From contig CAYJIX010000009.1 of NCBI GenBank assembly GCA_964370375.1, forward strand, positions 1-50,461: DNA of 50,461 nucleotides, in the 5' to 3' direction. The translations under genes were made by a program, and so were the position numbers. A model generated the notes under the pieces. It was not told the DNA's origin and did not search any database. It saw only the letters and a program-made list of their open reading frames with translations. Below are positions 49,796 to 50,461 of the stretch, piece by piece (the first letter of the stretch is position 1; every line of letters starts with the position of its first letter). The DNA comes from CAYJIX01 sp964370375. GTDB lineage: Bacteria > Desulfobacterota > Desulfovibrionia > Desulfovibrionales > Desulfovibrionaceae.

Positions 49796-50257
49796 TTACG
49801 TTCGCGTTTTCAGGCGCAATATTATCTTGAGCACGTTCTTGCTCGCTGTATTTTTTTGATACGTTTGCTTCAAAAAGGAGTTTCTGGCCGCAAGGTGGGC
49901 TTGATCTTGTGACAGGTCAGCCGCGTCAAAAAATCCGTCCAAGGTTTTGATAGCTTTGGCGAAAGTAAACTTTTGTTGTTCGGAAAGGTCATTTTGTATG
50001 AATAAAAGTTTAACGACTGTTTCTTCGCGCAGATTGCCCTTTGCCATTTCTTGCAAAAGCTCATGGCGTGATGCTTCTTTACTCAAAACTGCACCCAAAG
50101 CAGGCCCAGAAACAAGATGGGCCACAAGGCCAAGCGCGCGGTTTTGTAGGTCAATTACGGTTTTGGGGTTGTCTTGTGCTCCGATCCTGCCGTTGATGAG
50201 GGTTGTTACAATAGTATTGCGTGTGTCTATGTCCAGGTCTTTATTTTCCTGCACCAT
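49796..50257 (-). CDS. hypothetical protein, probable 5'-truncated remnant
   Basis: 153 residues, mostly helical and charged, no signal peptide or membrane segment and no domain I recognise. The frame stays open upstream of the ATG for about 19 more codons (rich in Arg) up to a TAG, with no ribosome site before the ATG. This suggests a gene whose start has been lost or moved out of frame. Beyond it the sequence to the window end (50320-50461) is very AT-rich and holds no gene I can support. Confidence 0.4.
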   Translation of the reverse strand: MVQENKDLDIDTRNTIVTTLINGRIGAQDNPKTVIDLQNRALGLVAHLVSGPALGAVLSKEASRHELLQEMAKGNLREETVVKLLFIQNDLSEQQKFTFAKAIKTLDGFFDAADLSQDQAHLAARNSFLKQTYQKNTASKNVLKIILRLKTRT

Positions 50258-50461
50258 GCGTAGGGCGGTAGTGATGTTCCGCGTTCTGTTCTTGACCCTG
50301 CGTCGTAAGAGCTCCTACCAAATGTGGTGCGCTGGCAAGTATAGAGCTGTTATATCGTAAGAGATATAGCTTTTTATTTTTTATGTATACGCTTTACGTT
50401 GGTGTATTTTTTGTAAAAAAGCATATAATTTAAAAGTTTTATTTGAAATAAAAAAATGAAA

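Overview
The window reads as chromosomal DNA of a Desulfovibrionaceae-like bacterium with moderate GC. The bacterioferritin closely resembles the Desulfovibrio desulfuricans type that carries Fe-coproporphyrin. There are flagellar hook genes with sigma-54 promoters, amino-acid oxidation through indolepyruvate:ferredoxin oxidoreductase, and many periplasmic-binding-protein ABC transporters. The lifestyle implied is anaerobic use of amino acids, polyamines and other nitrogen compounds, as in gut or sediment relatives. Species cannot be fixed from the sequence.

Layout. 1-860: the 5' part of a tRNA-Arg(CCG) gene, an SRP (4.5S) RNA gene with promoter and terminator, then a tandem array of hairpin-rich 126-bp units broken by a 100-N assembly gap. 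857-3000: bacterioferritin and a membrane-anchored lytic transglycosylase. 3260-8270: flgD-flgE on the minus strand and a second hook-type gene on the plus strand, diverging from a shared regulatory region with two near-consensus sigma-54 promoters in mirror orientation. 8550-12670: a PotDABC-like polyamine transporter. 12800-16140: single-chain glycyl-tRNA synthetase, a CaCA-family cation exchanger and a LOG-like protein. 16150-20031: a second binding-protein ABC transporter of unknown substrate. 20348-22271: nitroreductase and a hydantoinase-like amidohydrolase.

22384-35390: a 13-kb catabolic block bracketed by two 39-bp direct repeats. It holds an IclR-type regulator, three pseudoknot-capable 126-bp repeats, iorBA, an ADP-forming acyl-CoA synthetase, a polar amino-acid ABC transporter, two M24-fold proteins with eroded metal sites, and a Rid protein. 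IorAB plus the ADP-forming synthetase would turn aryl-pyruvates into aryl-acetates with ATP and reduced ferredoxin. Divergent promoters between the synthetase and the transporter carry three copies of TTCATATTG, a candidate operator for the IclR protein.

35417-39700: a PhzF-family protein, a DinJ/YoeB toxin-antitoxin pair with a palindromic operator, and an AT-rich glycosyltransferase-methyltransferase fusion plus a complete tRNA-Arg(TCT), these last two flanked by 30-bp direct repeats. 39945-45506: a six-gene minus-strand unit of creatininase followed by LivF-H-M-G-J, which suggests uptake and hydrolysis of creatinine or a related cyclic amide. 45733-50257: valyl-tRNA synthetase, a BPL_N-domain protein and a probable gene remnant.
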